A stretch of DNA of 64,000 bases from Albugo candida (Eukaryota; Oomycota; Peronosporomycetes; Albuginales; Albuginaceae): assembly GCA_905220665.1 (NCBI GenBank), contig CAJNAR010000019.1, forward strand, positions 124,001-188,000. The letters are read 5' to 3'. Both the position numbers and the translations under genes were made by a program. Positions 12,313 to 24,028 of this stretch are shown piece after piece; positions within the stretch are counted from its first letter, which is position 1, and the number at the start of each line of letters is the position of its first letter. The notes beneath the pieces are model-generated. The model was not told the DNA's origin. It searched no databases and saw only the letters and a list, made by a program, of their open reading frames with translations.

Positions 12313-14234
12313 CTACGGTTCTGGTAATGCGCATCGACATGTCGGGCATTCCATCTTGACTTGCATCCAGTTTTGCAAGCATTCGCGATGAAATACGTGA
12401 TCGCAGGGAGCGAGCATGTAATCCCGTGCTTCTAAGTCCAATTCTACCATGCAAATGACGCAATCAATCGTATTCACTTCTCCATTGCCTGTGCCATTGC
12501 TTAAGACGAGAGAAACTTGTTGTATATCAAATCGCCGTTCATAATTATACTTTACAGGGAGAAATCGGGCGGGAATGAAGAATTGAGGACCCAGACGATG
12601 TTGTAAGGTGAGAATGCCGACTTGCAATGCCATCCATAGCGACAAACCCACGCAATATGAAGGATTCCATCTTGTTTCCAGCTAAAAGCAATCGTAAGTG
12701 CACATTTAAATTGACAAAAGTGGCGCGTACCATTGGAAATTCGGTCAAGAAGTTTGCGGGACATCCATAAAAGTATAGAGGTATAAACATACGCAATATA
12801 CTCATTCCGTATAGATAACCTGCGTGAAACGGGTTGCGAACTTCCCTAAAAAATGGACTTGTGAGGATCGTAAATACGGTAAGTGTACTCTATGACGCTT
12901 ACCGTAAGGCATTATGGACAATTTGCGGAATCCAAAATGAGTACGAAATAACCACTAAAAACGGTAAATAATCCTTGGGTACCAAGTCAGTCTTAACAAA
13001 CCAATAAATCGCAAATTACTTGCCGAAAAATTGTAAAACGCCACTAATCCAAGCAATAATGATAGATAAAATCGAGAATATAATGTGGTGAGTTCTCGAC
13101 GTAATATAATCCATCCCTCCGAGAAGCCCTGAGGACGCCGCGCTTTCCATATAACCAATAAATATCGCATTTCGAAAACAGAAAAAATGATGAGTTTGAT
13201 AAAGGCGACAGACGCGAACGCGGTGAATACATTCTACACAAGAGAGAGTGAGAAATTCCTGTTCGTAGATACAATGAGTGTACCTGTGCAATAATACCAA
13301 CTGTTAAATGCGCTAGACACAAATACGAGTCCAAAATTGCCTGTTGTCCAATTGTTAACAGCGACACCTTTGCAGCAGTTGCTTGTGTGCTTGATGCTTG
13401 CAATTGGCGCAAAACAAAATAAATTTCAGCCATTGAAACAACTGTCATCAAAATTGCGTAATGTGACGCTTTCGAGAAGAATTTGTCCAAATTCTTCTTC
13501 TCAAAGGAGACTTGGAGGGATAAATAGAGACCACAATTCTCGCTGGCTAATGTACCAGTAAACTGCATGGAGCGTAGCATGTCTTCGTACGTTTCAGAGT
13601 CACCAACTTTTGATTCTTTGGACGTCGCTGCAACTTTTCTCTTGTGAATTGAGCTCGATTCGTTTTTGAGTTGTAGCTTGATAACACTGAGGCACTGATC
13701 ACTGAATGTATCGGAACTACGAAAGCGAGTTACGAATGAATATCGCGGAGGAGAAATATTTAATGCTTCGTAGTCTTCAGGTTGATGGATCTTTGGGATA
13801 CCGAATGAGAAATCATTCTTCTCACGACTCTTGTGCCTTGAGGTCAAGCGATTTGATTCCTGTTTGGGTAAAGGTCGAGTCGTGTTGATCGTAGAGCCGT
13901 TCACGTGAGAACTGGTTGGCTTTTTGTAAAGCAGTTGTACCGTTGCGTCTGGACTGTTTCCAAACAGCGTTAGTTGCCCCAAGTGCCGTAAGAATACGCC
14001 TTGTACGGGCATGATGGTACCAGCAAATGATGACTTTTCCTCATAAATGACGAATTGACCGGTAACATATGCGACATCCGACATAATTTCTTTAGTAGCA
14101 GGTGTTTTCATCTTCAAGAACAACCAAACCAAGCCTTTTTCTGAAGGTGCTTGTGCATATCGTTGAAATTGAATGTCTCTACCTAGCCTCAAGAACGGTC
14201 TAAAAAATACAGCGTTGAAAAGTGTATTTTCCAT
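12313..14234 (-). CDS. Transmembrane RING E3 ubiquitin ligase, Tul1/FLY family
   Basis: Five exons, complement(join(12313..12681,12731..12845,12903..12954,13020..13233,13284..14234)), about 566 residues; all GT-AG introns (49-65 nt) keep phase. The spliced C-terminal half matches the yeast Tul1/Dsc1 and plant FLY family: FEMRYLL-IWKAR, YSFWIPQIV, IPLYFYGCP, LGPQFFIPARFLP, then a C-terminal RING (C-x2-C, C-D-H-x2-H-x2-C, CPTC). Several membrane segments precede the RING. Family members ubiquitinate membrane proteins in the Golgi or endosomes for quality control. The N-terminal lumenal part is shorter than usual and the true start may lie further upstream, so the first exon is the uncertain part. 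Confidence 0.85.
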
Positions 14235-14343
14235 TACCTCTTGCCGACTTACATGATATCAGTTGAATTGGACTGACTGTTGTACTCTTCTACATTGGAT
14301 GCAAGCCATTTTCCTATCATAAGTCTATCAGAATGAATGTATT

Positions 14344-14862
14344 TTATTCACGGCGACTCAAGTTCGAACCTGAGTACACGCCAGATATACTCAGTGAGGA
14401 GTAACTCTCCGAGTACCCTGTCTGTTGCTTTATGACCTGACGAAATGCATTCAGCTTCTGATTGCGATCTGATTCATTGATGTAATTATCGGAAGGATCG
14501 TATTTCTGTCGCTTTGTCCATGCGTTTTCGGCCCGATATCTATCGGAGGGACTGTGTGTGTCATTAGCGTACTTGGATTGTTGATGATTCCGATTATCCA
14601 GAAACAAAACCAAAAAGCAGAGAAATATTGCAATACTCAGTAGCTGCATACGTTGGCGCTGAAATTGCTGCTGTCTCCAGTCCGCTTCGACGGCAGCTGC
14701 AGTATTGATCGTGCCGAATGTGATCTGATTCCACGGGTGGATATTATTTTGCACATTGTGCGGATTGTTTGGTCTTCGGTTTGTGTCTCCATCTTGCTGC
14801 CCATGTATGGAAGGATTGGAAGCGCGTACAATCATCAAGACCGGTCCTTCCGAAGGCTCCAT
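14344..14862 (-). CDS. Single-pass membrane protein, unknown
   Basis: Intronless, 172 residues, from the ATG at 14862. A hydrophilic Asn/Gln-rich N-terminus (about 70 residues) precedes one strong transmembrane helix (residues 74-89, LLSIAIFLCFLVLFL) and a polar Tyr/Ser-rich C-terminal tail. No domain is recognised. It lies 109 bp upstream of the Tul1-like gene on the same strand, which could be coincidence. A type II or tail-anchored-like topology is possible. Confidence 0.55.
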   Translation of the reverse strand: MEPSEGPVLMIVRASNPSIHGQQDGDTNRRPNNPHNVQNNIHPWNQITFGTINTAAAVEADWRQQQFQRQRMQLLSIAIFLCFLVLFLDNRNHQQSKYANDTHSPSDRYRAENAWTKRQKYDPSDNYINESDRNQKLNAFRQVIKQQTGYSESYSSLSISGVYSGSNLSRRE

Positions 14863-15076
14863 GACAAAACTCTAGTGTAATGTAGGAAGGACGAAGTGTA
14901 CCGTGCCCGACGAAATAGTGCGATATGACGGGAGAGTTAAAGTTAGGTAGAAAGTATACAGTATACATATTTGAGAACGATATCGGTATATTGCGAATTG
15001 TCTGTGGCACCTAGACTAAGATCTGAATCTGAATCCTTCTCCGGGCATAAATGGAACGAAAAGCTTGATTATGAAT

Positions 15077-15677
<601 letters not shown>

Positions 15678-16352
15678 GCTTGTGCCTTCGTGCCTTTGCT
15701 ACCTTGGTTCTTTTGTGGGTGGGCCGAGCCAGAATGGATGGTGAATACCCTTCAAGTACCGTGATTGCGCGGTCACACCCTAAATAAACCGGTTCATCAG
15801 AATTTAACAAAAAATTTAGCTCTGTTTTGAATAATGGAGTATTGGAGCGAGTTAAGAAATTCGCACACTTACGGAAATATATCTGTCTTTTTTTATTTAA
15901 TCGGCTACCCAAACGTTTATGATATTCGTGAGTCTATCGCCAAAAGTTTGCACACAAAATTAGTGCACTTAAGTGCTTACGGTGTAGCGTTATCGCAAAA
16001 TTACTACGAAGTTTCGAGGTCAAATTTCTAGTGATAAAGCATTTTCTGATTGCAGACCCTCACACGTCACAATTTGCCGATGTACCCTTCCCAAATACAT
16101 TACATGACAATCTGTTACCTTTTGTGAATTAATCATTTGGGAGAGAAAATGCTTGTGACTCCATCTGACCCGCTTTCAACGTATCTGACAGCACATATAC
16201 AACGTCTCTCTGCGATGCCAGCTCAGCATTCGCAGTTACTCCGACCCGCCCTGCTGAACAAGCAAGCTTTTCTTTTGATGACGTAGCGCTAACGTGGCCA
16301 CTTGGCGCCTGTAATCACATCTCATTCTAATTCCCGACTCGTGCCAATTACA

Positions 16353-16919
16353 ATGTCAAAAGGCACTCTATACGCACTGCTTGCGGTTTGGAGCTGCATT
16401 GAAAATGTGATTCTTTGCCAGAATACACAGCCCACCTATATAATTAGAGTTCTGAGCGACATGGTCGCAAATAATAATGAGGCCGGTATTACCCAGCTCC
16501 TCAGTGCGAACTACCATGATTTCCAGAACACGTACTTCAAGAATGCACCGGCTGAGAGCATCGAAGACGTACAAAAATTTATTGTACTATATTTCCCAAC
16601 ATCTTTCCGTAACAAAATGTTAAATATACAGGCCAATGGTGTACCAGACTACAGCCGAAAGGTTCTTGAATTGACGCTGGTTATGGTTGGAAAACTATAC
16701 ACTCAACTAGTACAACCTTGTACGGAACCTGAGGCGTCTTTTTTGGATTGGGTCAAGTATATTTCCGACAAAATACAACCCGAAATTGTGGATCAATCAG
16801 TTATTGATATATACAGTTGCATGATTGTCTTTAATGCTCTCAGCTATATTGTATTCCAGGTGATGAAACAAGATATAGACGGCGCAGATACTGCCAAAGC
16901 CATGTCCTTGGGTAATTGA
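16353..16919 (+). CDS. Small secreted protein, unknown
   Basis: 188 residues from the ATG at 16353; the frame extends up to a TTG at 16302, but the ATG gives a clean signal peptide (hydrophobic core LYALLAVW, likely cleavage near residue 22). The mature part is helical-looking, has three Cys (one in QPCTEPEA) and no recognised domain. Its 3' end lies 54 bp from the convergent CSA gene. It sits inside a housekeeping block rather than in a duplicated region. It could be a secreted or apoplastic protein; an effector role is not shown. Confidence 0.6.
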   Translation: MSKGTLYALLAVWSCIENVILCQNTQPTYIIRVLSDMVANNNEAGITQLLSANYHDFQNTYFKNAPAESIEDVQKFIVLYFPTSFRNKMLNIQANGVPDYSRKVLELTLVMVGKLYTQLVQPCTEPEASFLDWVKYISDKIQPEIVDQSVIDIYSCMIVFNALSYIVFQVMKQDIDGADTAKAMSLGN

Positions 16920-16973
16920 CCTTCGGTATAATATAATATAAAACAACTTGTGTCGAACTATGCATATCAAAAG

Positions 16974-18578
16974 TCAGTTTAAAATAGGGGGAACAAACCT
17001 CATCGCGCGTTCTTCCTCTTCTTCCTCCAAATCGCTCCACTTGTCCTCTGAACCTTCCGAGTCTTCTTCCGTGACCCAATTAGCGTCGTTCTTGGGTTTC
17101 CATCGCATTATTAATCCGTCCTCGCCGGCTGTGTATAATTCACAAGTGCTTTTACGGTACACACAAGACGTAATTGCCGCAAAGTGAGCAGTTGATTTGA
17201 TGATTGGTGCTGATCCACACGTTAGTGGCACTCCAAGTTTTTTCTCAGATTTAGCTTGACGATACAAATGAGTATCAGCTTCCTCATTGGGATGTACCAA
17301 ATACGATACTAATTCCCCTAATTTCCCATTTGGATGGAAGAGGACGGTACTCCTTTCATCGGCTTCCTGGATGCATTGCATTCGAACGCTTCTTCCCATG
17401 ACTCCATTTTTGGCGTCTTGATAGTGTACAAACGCATGAGACCCATTACTTGTGTTCCACAATCGAATCGTTTGATCGGTACCAGTACTTAAAAGAAATC
17501 GTCCATTAGGCGTGAAGCAAAGCGAGTTGATCCCTCCATTATGAGCTCGAACATGCGAATACGACGCCGACAGATGAGGATCTCGTCGCTGGTGATCAAT
17601 TCGTTGCTTCTTCTTGTCCTGTTTTCGAGGCAAATGCACGTTGATAGTGCTTTTTGCCCGTTGGATGTCTCGATATTGGCGACTCAGTGAAGAAATACTC
17701 ATTTTTGTCATTTTTGTCCTTCTTGGTTCTGCGGTTTGTAACGAACTGCTCTGAGCTTCCCACACTGCCGCTCGGCTTGGAACCACTGCTTCTCCGTCTT
17801 GACTCGTACAATATAAACACGCAGTCATTCCTGATCGCCTGATATCCCAAAAGCGTATTTCACCACGAGAGCACGCCGTTGCGAGCTCATACTCATTCAC
17901 AGGTGACCAAGCGAGTGTCCAGACAGAATCTTTGTGTCCCAATAACGTGTGCGTGGAAGCGCCAGTCGCTACGTCACACAATCGAATTTGACCATTACCG
18001 GTACTTGCAGCTGCCAGTGAGTGAGTTGTGGCACAGGCTGAGAATTTAACCGTGAATACTTTACTGCCAAGCTTCCACGTTTTCACAATAGCAAGCTCAT
18101 TTCCGTCCCAGATCTGAACGCTTCCTTCCTCATCGAACACGCTTACAACGCAGATACCTCCATCTGGATACCAGGAAAGAGATGACACACCGCTCGGAAG
18201 TGTGCTTGTGAGAGTTGGGCAAGTGCTTGCCGATTGCTGGAGAGCGACCGCACTTTGATTTTTAGAGGTGTTATGTAGCGATTGTGAGTAAGAAGAAGGA
18301 TTGCATGGCATTTCGGGTGAATCCGATGAGAATTTGGCGACATCGTATAGCAATAATCGCGATTTCGAGGTTCCCACGAGCAGATACTGGTCATATATCG
18401 GGTCTATTTCCATGCACCAAATACTCGTTTTTGGTGTATACACGAAGGCAGAGGATGACGCAATCATATGGGTTGTTTGGTATGCGACACGATGACATGG
18501 ATATGGGCTCGAAAAACCCATTGTTCGTTCATGAACGTATGTAAACGCAGAACTTGTTTGCCAAGGTGTAATGGCCAT
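16974..18578 (-). CDS. ERCC8: WD40 protein, Cockayne syndrome A / ERCC8 homologue
   Basis: Intronless, 534 residues from ATG 18578 (the frame extends only to a TTG at 18584). WD repeats carry the CSA-specific sequences: RLCDVATGASTHTLLGH, LAWSPVNEYELATACSRGEIRFWDIRRSG, and AHNGGINSLCFTPNG ... RLWNTSNGSHAF. CSA is the substrate receptor of a CUL4-DDB1 ubiquitin ligase in transcription-coupled nucleotide-excision repair. Insertions between repeats (Lys/Arg-rich linker near residues 300-330, acidic tail EEDSEGSEDKWSDLEEEEEE) make it longer than human CSA (396 residues). It starts about 90 bp from the 3' end of the next minus-strand gene. Confidence 0.85.
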   Translation of the reverse strand: MAITPWQTSSAFTYVHERTMGFSSPYPCHRVAYQTTHMIASSSAFVYTPKTSIWCMEIDPIYDQYLLVGTSKSRLLLYDVAKFSSDSPEMPCNPSSYSQSLHNTSKNQSAVALQQSASTCPTLTSTLPSGVSSLSWYPDGGICVVSVFDEEGSVQIWDGNELAIVKTWKLGSKVFTVKFSACATTHSLAAASTGNGQIRLCDVATGASTHTLLGHKDSVWTLAWSPVNEYELATACSRGEIRFWDIRRSGMTACLYCTSQDGEAVVPSRAAVWEAQSSSLQTAEPRRTKMTKMSISSLSRQYRDIQRAKSTINVHLPRKQDKKKQRIDHQRRDPHLSASYSHVRAHNGGINSLCFTPNGRFLLSTGTDQTIRLWNTSNGSHAFVHYQDAKNGVMGRSVRMQCIQEADERSTVLFHPNGKLGELVSYLVHPNEEADTHLYRQAKSEKKLGVPLTCGSAPIIKSTAHFAAITSCVYRKSTCELYTAGEDGLIMRWKPKNDANWVTEEDSEGSEDKWSDLEEEEEERAMRFVPPILN

Positions 18579-18666
18579 TTCCAAAGCATTGCGAGGTAGT
18601 ACCGTTCTAATGCATTAAGTTATAGATCACTTGTATTCAATTAATAGAAGTGGCGCAGTAAATCGA

Positions 18667-19665
18667 TTAAATAAGCTGCAAGGGAGCGTTGTCATCCAAT
18701 ATATACGCTATAGGGATAGCTTGAAATACATTCATATATTGATGAATGGTGCATCGGACGTTGTGGTCTCCGCTCATTACAATGTGACAAGTCTTACCGT
18801 TTGGAGGAAAGTGTTTGCTTGCTGACAAAGCTTTCGACCTTGACATGGGGTTTGTGATCTCGTGATAAGACGAACGCTGTGCAATACGATAGAGTACCAT
18901 GAAACAAGAGAGAAGAGTCCAAACCATTGTCACGCATCCAAGCATCCGAAGCCAACTCATTACAAGTACACTGTTCAATTCTAATTTCTCCATCACTTTC
19001 AACCCACAACCAGAAACAATAGGGGAATGGACGGATGTAGCGCTTATGTTTCCCACATCACAGGTCTCCATGAAGTCGGAAAACCAACATAATTGAGTGT
19101 TTTTACACGAAACAAAGTATCCCTCCATATGAGTGAAAACCTTGACGTCAAAAGGATCGCAGAGTTTGTACATTGTCAGGACCAGATGATCGATTTCATT
19201 TAACACATATTGATCACTCATGGCGAGAGAAAAACGCGAAGTAAATCCAAGTTTTCTTCTTGCTTCATACAGCAAGTTTCGGAGATGTTGAAAGCCAATT
19301 ACGACTGCAACCGCCGCACCGAATTGCGTCAAGAACATTAGTTTTGTACTGCGTCGACTAGCGTTGCTTGTGACCCGCGAAAGTATTATCATGAGCGCTC
19401 CAACGAGTAGCAATCCATAGGCAATAGAGTCTCCGTGTACTTTCAGTACTAACCATATCGAGTCGAACGTGAATAAGGTAAACACGCTAATCCAAATAAT
19501 AAATGCTGGTTCTAGGAGTAGCCCACTTGCGAGTATACAGAAAAGTGCGCCACACAACAAGTTCACTACACTTGCACTCTGCACGGTGATATGCATGGCT
19601 TTCTCGCATTTGCTACTCAGCGACATGATTAGGGAAACGTCAAATGATATTTTCGCCACATGCAT
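18667..19665 (-). CDS. Multi-pass membrane protein, tetraspanin-like topology
   Basis: Intronless, 332 residues. Hydrophobic segments lie at about 34-56, 57-75, 80-98, 108-126 and 236-260, with a roughly 105-residue Cys-containing loop (including VSCKNTQLCWF and METCD) before the last one. A set of N-terminal helices, a Cys-bearing large loop and a final helix recalls tetraspanins, but the CCG signature of that family is not seen, so this is only a topological comparison. The C-terminal tail is cytosolic-looking. No function can be assigned. Confidence 0.6.
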   Translation of the reverse strand: MHVAKISFDVSLIMSLSSKCEKAMHITVQSASVVNLLCGALFCILASGLLLEPAFIIWISVFTLFTFDSIWLVLKVHGDSIAYGLLLVGALMIILSRVTSNASRRSTKLMFLTQFGAAVAVVIGFQHLRNLLYEARRKLGFTSRFSLAMSDQYVLNEIDHLVLTMYKLCDPFDVKVFTHMEGYFVSCKNTQLCWFSDFMETCDVGNISATSVHSPIVSGCGLKVMEKLELNSVLVMSWLRMLGCVTMVWTLLSCFMVLYRIAQRSSYHEITNPMSRSKALSASKHFPPNGKTCHIVMSGDHNVRCTIHQYMNVFQAIPIAYILDDNAPLQLI

Positions 19666-19786
19666 ATTACATCGGGAGAGGAGTCATACTCAAATTAATG
19701 TGACTCACGTTATTTTTATTACTGGAATAGGGGATAAACGCGCCCAGTTGGCAACAATGAGAAGAGTGAATAAAGATTCTATTTGT

Positions 19787-21131
19787 CTATGAGCTAGATT
19801 GTTCGACATTAAACATCTTCAGCAGACAATCCTCACCACCGGAAGCTAGCTTCAACGTAGTATGATCGCCTCTCGGCGCATTGATCCAAGAAATGTCAAA
19901 CGCTTTACCGTCATGAGCGGTGATGGAATGAAGTGGAATACCACATCGATCGTCCCAGACCTTGACAAATCCATCGTATCCACCAGAAGCAAATAAATGC
20001 TCGTGGCTGTCACACCACTGCACGCTACTCACCCATCCTTGATGTGACTCGAATGTGCGCTGTACAGCTCTCTGTCCGTTTTCACTTGCACGGGGATCCC
20101 ACAGTCGAACACAATGATCTGGATGAGCTGTAAGAATGATGTTTGTGTGTACATTCACACTCAAATCGGTAATAGCGCGATCTCCAAGCATACTTTGAAC
20201 GCATTGCTGCTTCAATCTGTCCCAAATTCGCACGGATCGATCAACTGAAGCGGATACGACACATTCTGATCGATGTGGGTGAAACGCAACACTTGTTACG
20301 GGAGCAGTGTGACCTGTGAGTACAACATCAGGTTTTGAATTGCTGGATGATTGCACTGGCTCAACTTTCTTTTGTCGTTTTCTTTCACGACATAAGTCGC
20401 CATCTAATCTTTTTTCCAAGTTCCAAACTCGCACCGTGTGATCCCATCCACCGGTGATGACCTGTTCCGACGTCATACACACATCATTGACGCTATTGGT
20501 GTGACCACACAGCATATTCTGATCGCTTAGCGTGCTAGTGTTTTGATCATACCGCCAAATACGGGCGATCTGATCCAATCCACATGTAGCTATTAGGTAC
20601 ACGTCTGCGGAAGGATGATACTTCACGTGGACAGCTTTGATAGCGCCTTCATGAGCATGTTGTTGTGCCTTACAAACTCCCTTATCGACACCGTAAATTC
20701 TCAGAATCCCATCATAGCTTCCAGTTGCAACTACTTCGGACCCTGTAGCACTTACGGCGCTGACCCAGTCGGAATGAGATGCTTTTATATCGAAATTCGG
20801 TTCAGGCAGAGCGCGAACGTATTCCAACGTGAGAATCGTTTCTTCCGATAAAAGATGCTGACACATGTACTTTGAAAGCGACGTCCGCAGGAAGTTTTCA
20901 TCAATGAGAAAATCAAATAATATAACTTTGGGCGGATTCAGCAAATGATTAATCACTTTCGATAGCAAGTGGCGATTGGAGCGCGTGGGCAGCGCGATGG
21001 GTGTTTCAGTAACGGAAATTGAGGCATCTTTGGTGATGAAACGGACGCGTACCTATAATATATCGCCACTAGATAAAATGGGCGGAATCAACTGAGCATG
21101 GTGCACGTACTTGCGGTCCTTCTTCGTCCAT
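19787..21131 (-). CDS. YTM1: Ribosome biogenesis protein Ytm1/WDR12
   Basis: Two exons, complement(join(19787..21052,21111..21131)), give 428 residues, close to the family's usual length. Exon 1 holds just seven codons (MDEEGPQ) before a 58-nt intron, then VRVRFITKD opens the NLE domain (residues about 8-90, including LLNPPKVILFDFLI). Seven WD40 repeats follow (for example GGWDHTVRVWNLE, SVDRSVRIWD, GGYDGFVKVWDDR). Family members form the PeBoW (Nop7-Erb1-Ytm1) complex needed for 60S subunit maturation in the nucleolus, and the NLE domain is the Rea1/Mdn1 contact. Confidence 0.93.
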
Positions 21132-21257
21132 GGAATCGCGATGGTAAATAATTGGCGGATGGATCAAACGTAATGTCGCTTTGGATTGGTAAAAAATGGT
21201 ATAGAAACCTTCTGATTGGCTTTATTATCTACATACACCGCTTTTCACCCAATCACA

Positions 21258-22972
21258 CTACAGTATCACGTCGGCAGCTCCATTTTCCGCAATTGAAGCA
21301 TCCTTTTTCCTGCCAGAAAAATCCAATTCGTCAACCTCAACAGTAATTTTCGAGACGTTTTCTTGTTCTGCATTCATCTGCGCCGATGGGACCTGTATAT
21401 TTGCAATCTTTGGTACGACTTGATCCCACTCTTTCTCAACCTGAATGCACACAAAAAGTCAGAATAAATGTGTGAGATTTATAGTGCAACCCACTCGCTG
21501 GCTGTACGCAATTTGAAGATGAATGTAATCCAAAACTATGCGCTTGAAATCGACCGATTTCTGCTCTTTGAAGCGTTTTACCTGCCGAAAAATAAAGTCG
21601 TAAACAGATTTTAAAGTACACGCAGACATACTTCGCGTAAGACGCGCTCCGTGACAATGTCATATTCCAATTTCGCATCATCAACTCGCTGTTGCGCTTT
21701 CAACACGTCATTTTTTGCCAGTTGGAATTTCTCACTGCTACCGCTCTTTAGATTGACCAATTTCTCACTAATTTGCGTTTTGTACTCCAAATCGATCACT
21801 GCATTAATGTATCCATTTCGAACTTCATTTCGTTTATGCAACGCGGTTTTTGCAGCAGCGACTAATCGAATGTAGTCGGAAATCGGCTCTTCGAAATGAA
21901 TCGCTTCTTTTTCCGCATGTTCTGCAGCCAAAAGAGATAATTGATCCGCACATTCGCCAATATAGTACAATCCTTCTTGCAAGGATTCGTTCTCTTCCGA
22001 CTTGCCCAATTGCGTGAAGGACACTCCGAATTCGAATAATCCATCAGCGATTTCTCGTGCTCGCTTGGTCAAGCCATGAGCGTGTTTGTACAAACCAGCA
22101 ATTATAGGTTCCAAGCCGTCCATATACGCCATCATTTCTTCAATTTCAACATCGGCAGCTGTCTTCTCCATCTTTGGTTTTCCTGATACAGCACTGGCTC
22201 CCGCTCCAATCACTGTGGTTGAAATTGTGTTGACAGTCTCATCAAACCACTGAAATAATGACGTAGCAGTAGATGATCCAGAGACAGCTGCGGCCGCAAA
22301 TTGACCAAATTTACTCTGTTTGCCGGATCGATTCGCATGCTCTAATTTGTATTGCTGAAGCCTTTCTTCGCTTACTTCCAAAAACACAATCAGTTGATCA
22401 TCGTGCTGGATCTCAGGATGCGTACAACATCTGTGCAAAAAAAGTTGAAGTGCTCGACGTCTTGATTCAACAAATTCGGGGGAAAATCGTCCAACTAAAA
22501 GCTTTTCGGGAAGAGGTGGAATCACAACGCCGGTATACGATGTAGAAAGCGTTCCGTGTAGCCACACAAAATCACTATATCGTCTCAAAACACTAAATGA
22601 TCGCTGAGAAAACTGAGGACGATCGGTAGTAATATTTATTCTGTATGAAATATATGCTTGCATCCCTTCTCCTTGCTTCATCGGTTCACTCACAGACACT
22701 TCGATATGATTGAGATCTCTTTTGCGCTTCACATCGGTCTCTTTCTCCTCCTCATAATTTGAATAGTATCGAGGCATTGCTGCTTTTGTAAGATTCCCAT
22801 ACATTGTATTCTCAGAAGAAAGAATGTTTCCTTCCATCTCACTATCGATACTCTTCATGGAATCAGAAGCTTCATTTTCTCGCATTGTGTCGAGTCTGAG
22901 GGTGGTCGAGCGTGCAGAAGATGTATTCTTAGTAGGGTCGACATTGACCCATTTTTTACCACTTTGGTCCAT
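21258..22972 (-). CDS. Sorting nexin, PX-BAR (SNX1/SNX2/Vps5-like)
   Basis: Three exons, complement(join(21258..21440,21495..21581,21632..22972)), 536 residues; introns are 53 and 50 nt and phase is kept. After a disordered ~85-residue N-terminus comes a PX domain (about 90-205) with RRYSDF, PPLPEK, and FVESRRRALQLFLHRCCTHP, the phosphoinositide-binding signatures. The rest (about 265-470) is a helical BAR region with heptad-like charge. Such proteins form the membrane-bending half of retromer on endosomes. The 29-codon middle exon covers the end of the BAR domain. Its start codon is 116 bp from the divergent gene at 23089, so the two may share a promoter. Confidence 0.88.
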
Positions 22973-23088
22973 CTAATGAAATGCGGTGGTGCACTACTTT
23001 TAGATGAAGAATTCGGAGTCAAATCAAAATTCGTTGTACCGCTTCAAGAAGGAAATTAAAAGATAGCGTGTACAACATAGAATACGGT

Positions 23089-23784
23089 ATGCTGTCACTG
23101 GATTCTACAAATCATTCAGGGTCTTTGATTAAGAGTCAGATGTCTCTGATAGAAGTCGGCTTTTGGGCCATTAAGAACAGAGTGTCAGAGGACGCGCCCA
23201 TCCCAGGTATTGATCCACGTGACTCAGTCGACCCCGAATGGTTCACGATAGCTCACAATATTCGCATCACAAATATCTTTGGTATTACTCCTGAGATGAG
23301 CTTCTCAGTTCTACAGCGATTAGTGTGGTATCTCAGATTCGCAGGTGTCATCGAATCGTATGAACATGGATACAGCTATTGTCGCTTTCAATCATGTAAA
23401 ATTGCTCGTGAAAATGTGAAAGTAATGGGCGCATGCACATTCACAGACGGAATATATTGCTGGCCAGAAGGTTACTGCCATTATATTATGTACCATTGTG
23501 TGAAACCACCTCAGAAATTTCTAAATCATGTTGAGAATAACTTTAGATATGCAGTTCAGTCTGCTCGTGATCGTGAGGCTCAATCAATGGGTTTGTGCTT
23601 GTGGAATACTGAATCGATGCAAGCAGAATCCATGCCAAAATGCAATTCCGAATGGATTTTGGAGCACACAAATATACGTCTTGTCAGCGTGAATTCCTCG
23701 CTCGTGGAGATGCATACCTGGACACCTGTAATCAATTCAGTAGGTTGGATTGACAAATCATGTAGTGTTGGTGATAGCACTTAG
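23089..23784 (+). CDS. Conserved hypothetical protein
   Basis: 231 residues from the ATG at 23089 (the frame reaches a GTG at 23068). Distinct blocks are DPEWFTIAHNIRIT, WYLRFAG, YCRFQSC, and TFTDGIYCWPEGYCHYIMYH followed by VKPPQKFLNHV. The last block looks like a conserved core with Trp-Pro-Glu-Gly and His residues, which feels like a widespread small family, but I cannot name it. No signal peptide or membrane segment. Divergently transcribed from the sorting nexin with 116 bp between. Confidence 0.65.
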   Translation: MLSLDSTNHSGSLIKSQMSLIEVGFWAIKNRVSEDAPIPGIDPRDSVDPEWFTIAHNIRITNIFGITPEMSFSVLQRLVWYLRFAGVIESYEHGYSYCRFQSCKIARENVKVMGACTFTDGIYCWPEGYCHYIMYHCVKPPQKFLNHVENNFRYAVQSARDREAQSMGLCLWNTESMQAESMPKCNSEWILEHTNIRLVSVNSSLVEMHTWTPVINSVGWIDKSCSVGDST

Positions 23785-24028
23785 AGGAGCATTTCAAGGA
23801 GTCATATACGTTATCATATGCACAACTTAGCATGGGATATTGGTCAGATTGGTTCGACTATAAATACCTCATGTAGGAGGTATGAGATCACCACTTTAGG
23901 CACATGTAGAAAAAGCAGAAACAGAATACTCAATGGAAGCAACTTTGAGCTCGGTTCTGACGCTAAGCAACTTCAATCGCACATAAGTGAGAAGGTACGC
24001 AAACCTAACCCAAGTACGTCGAGTGGAA

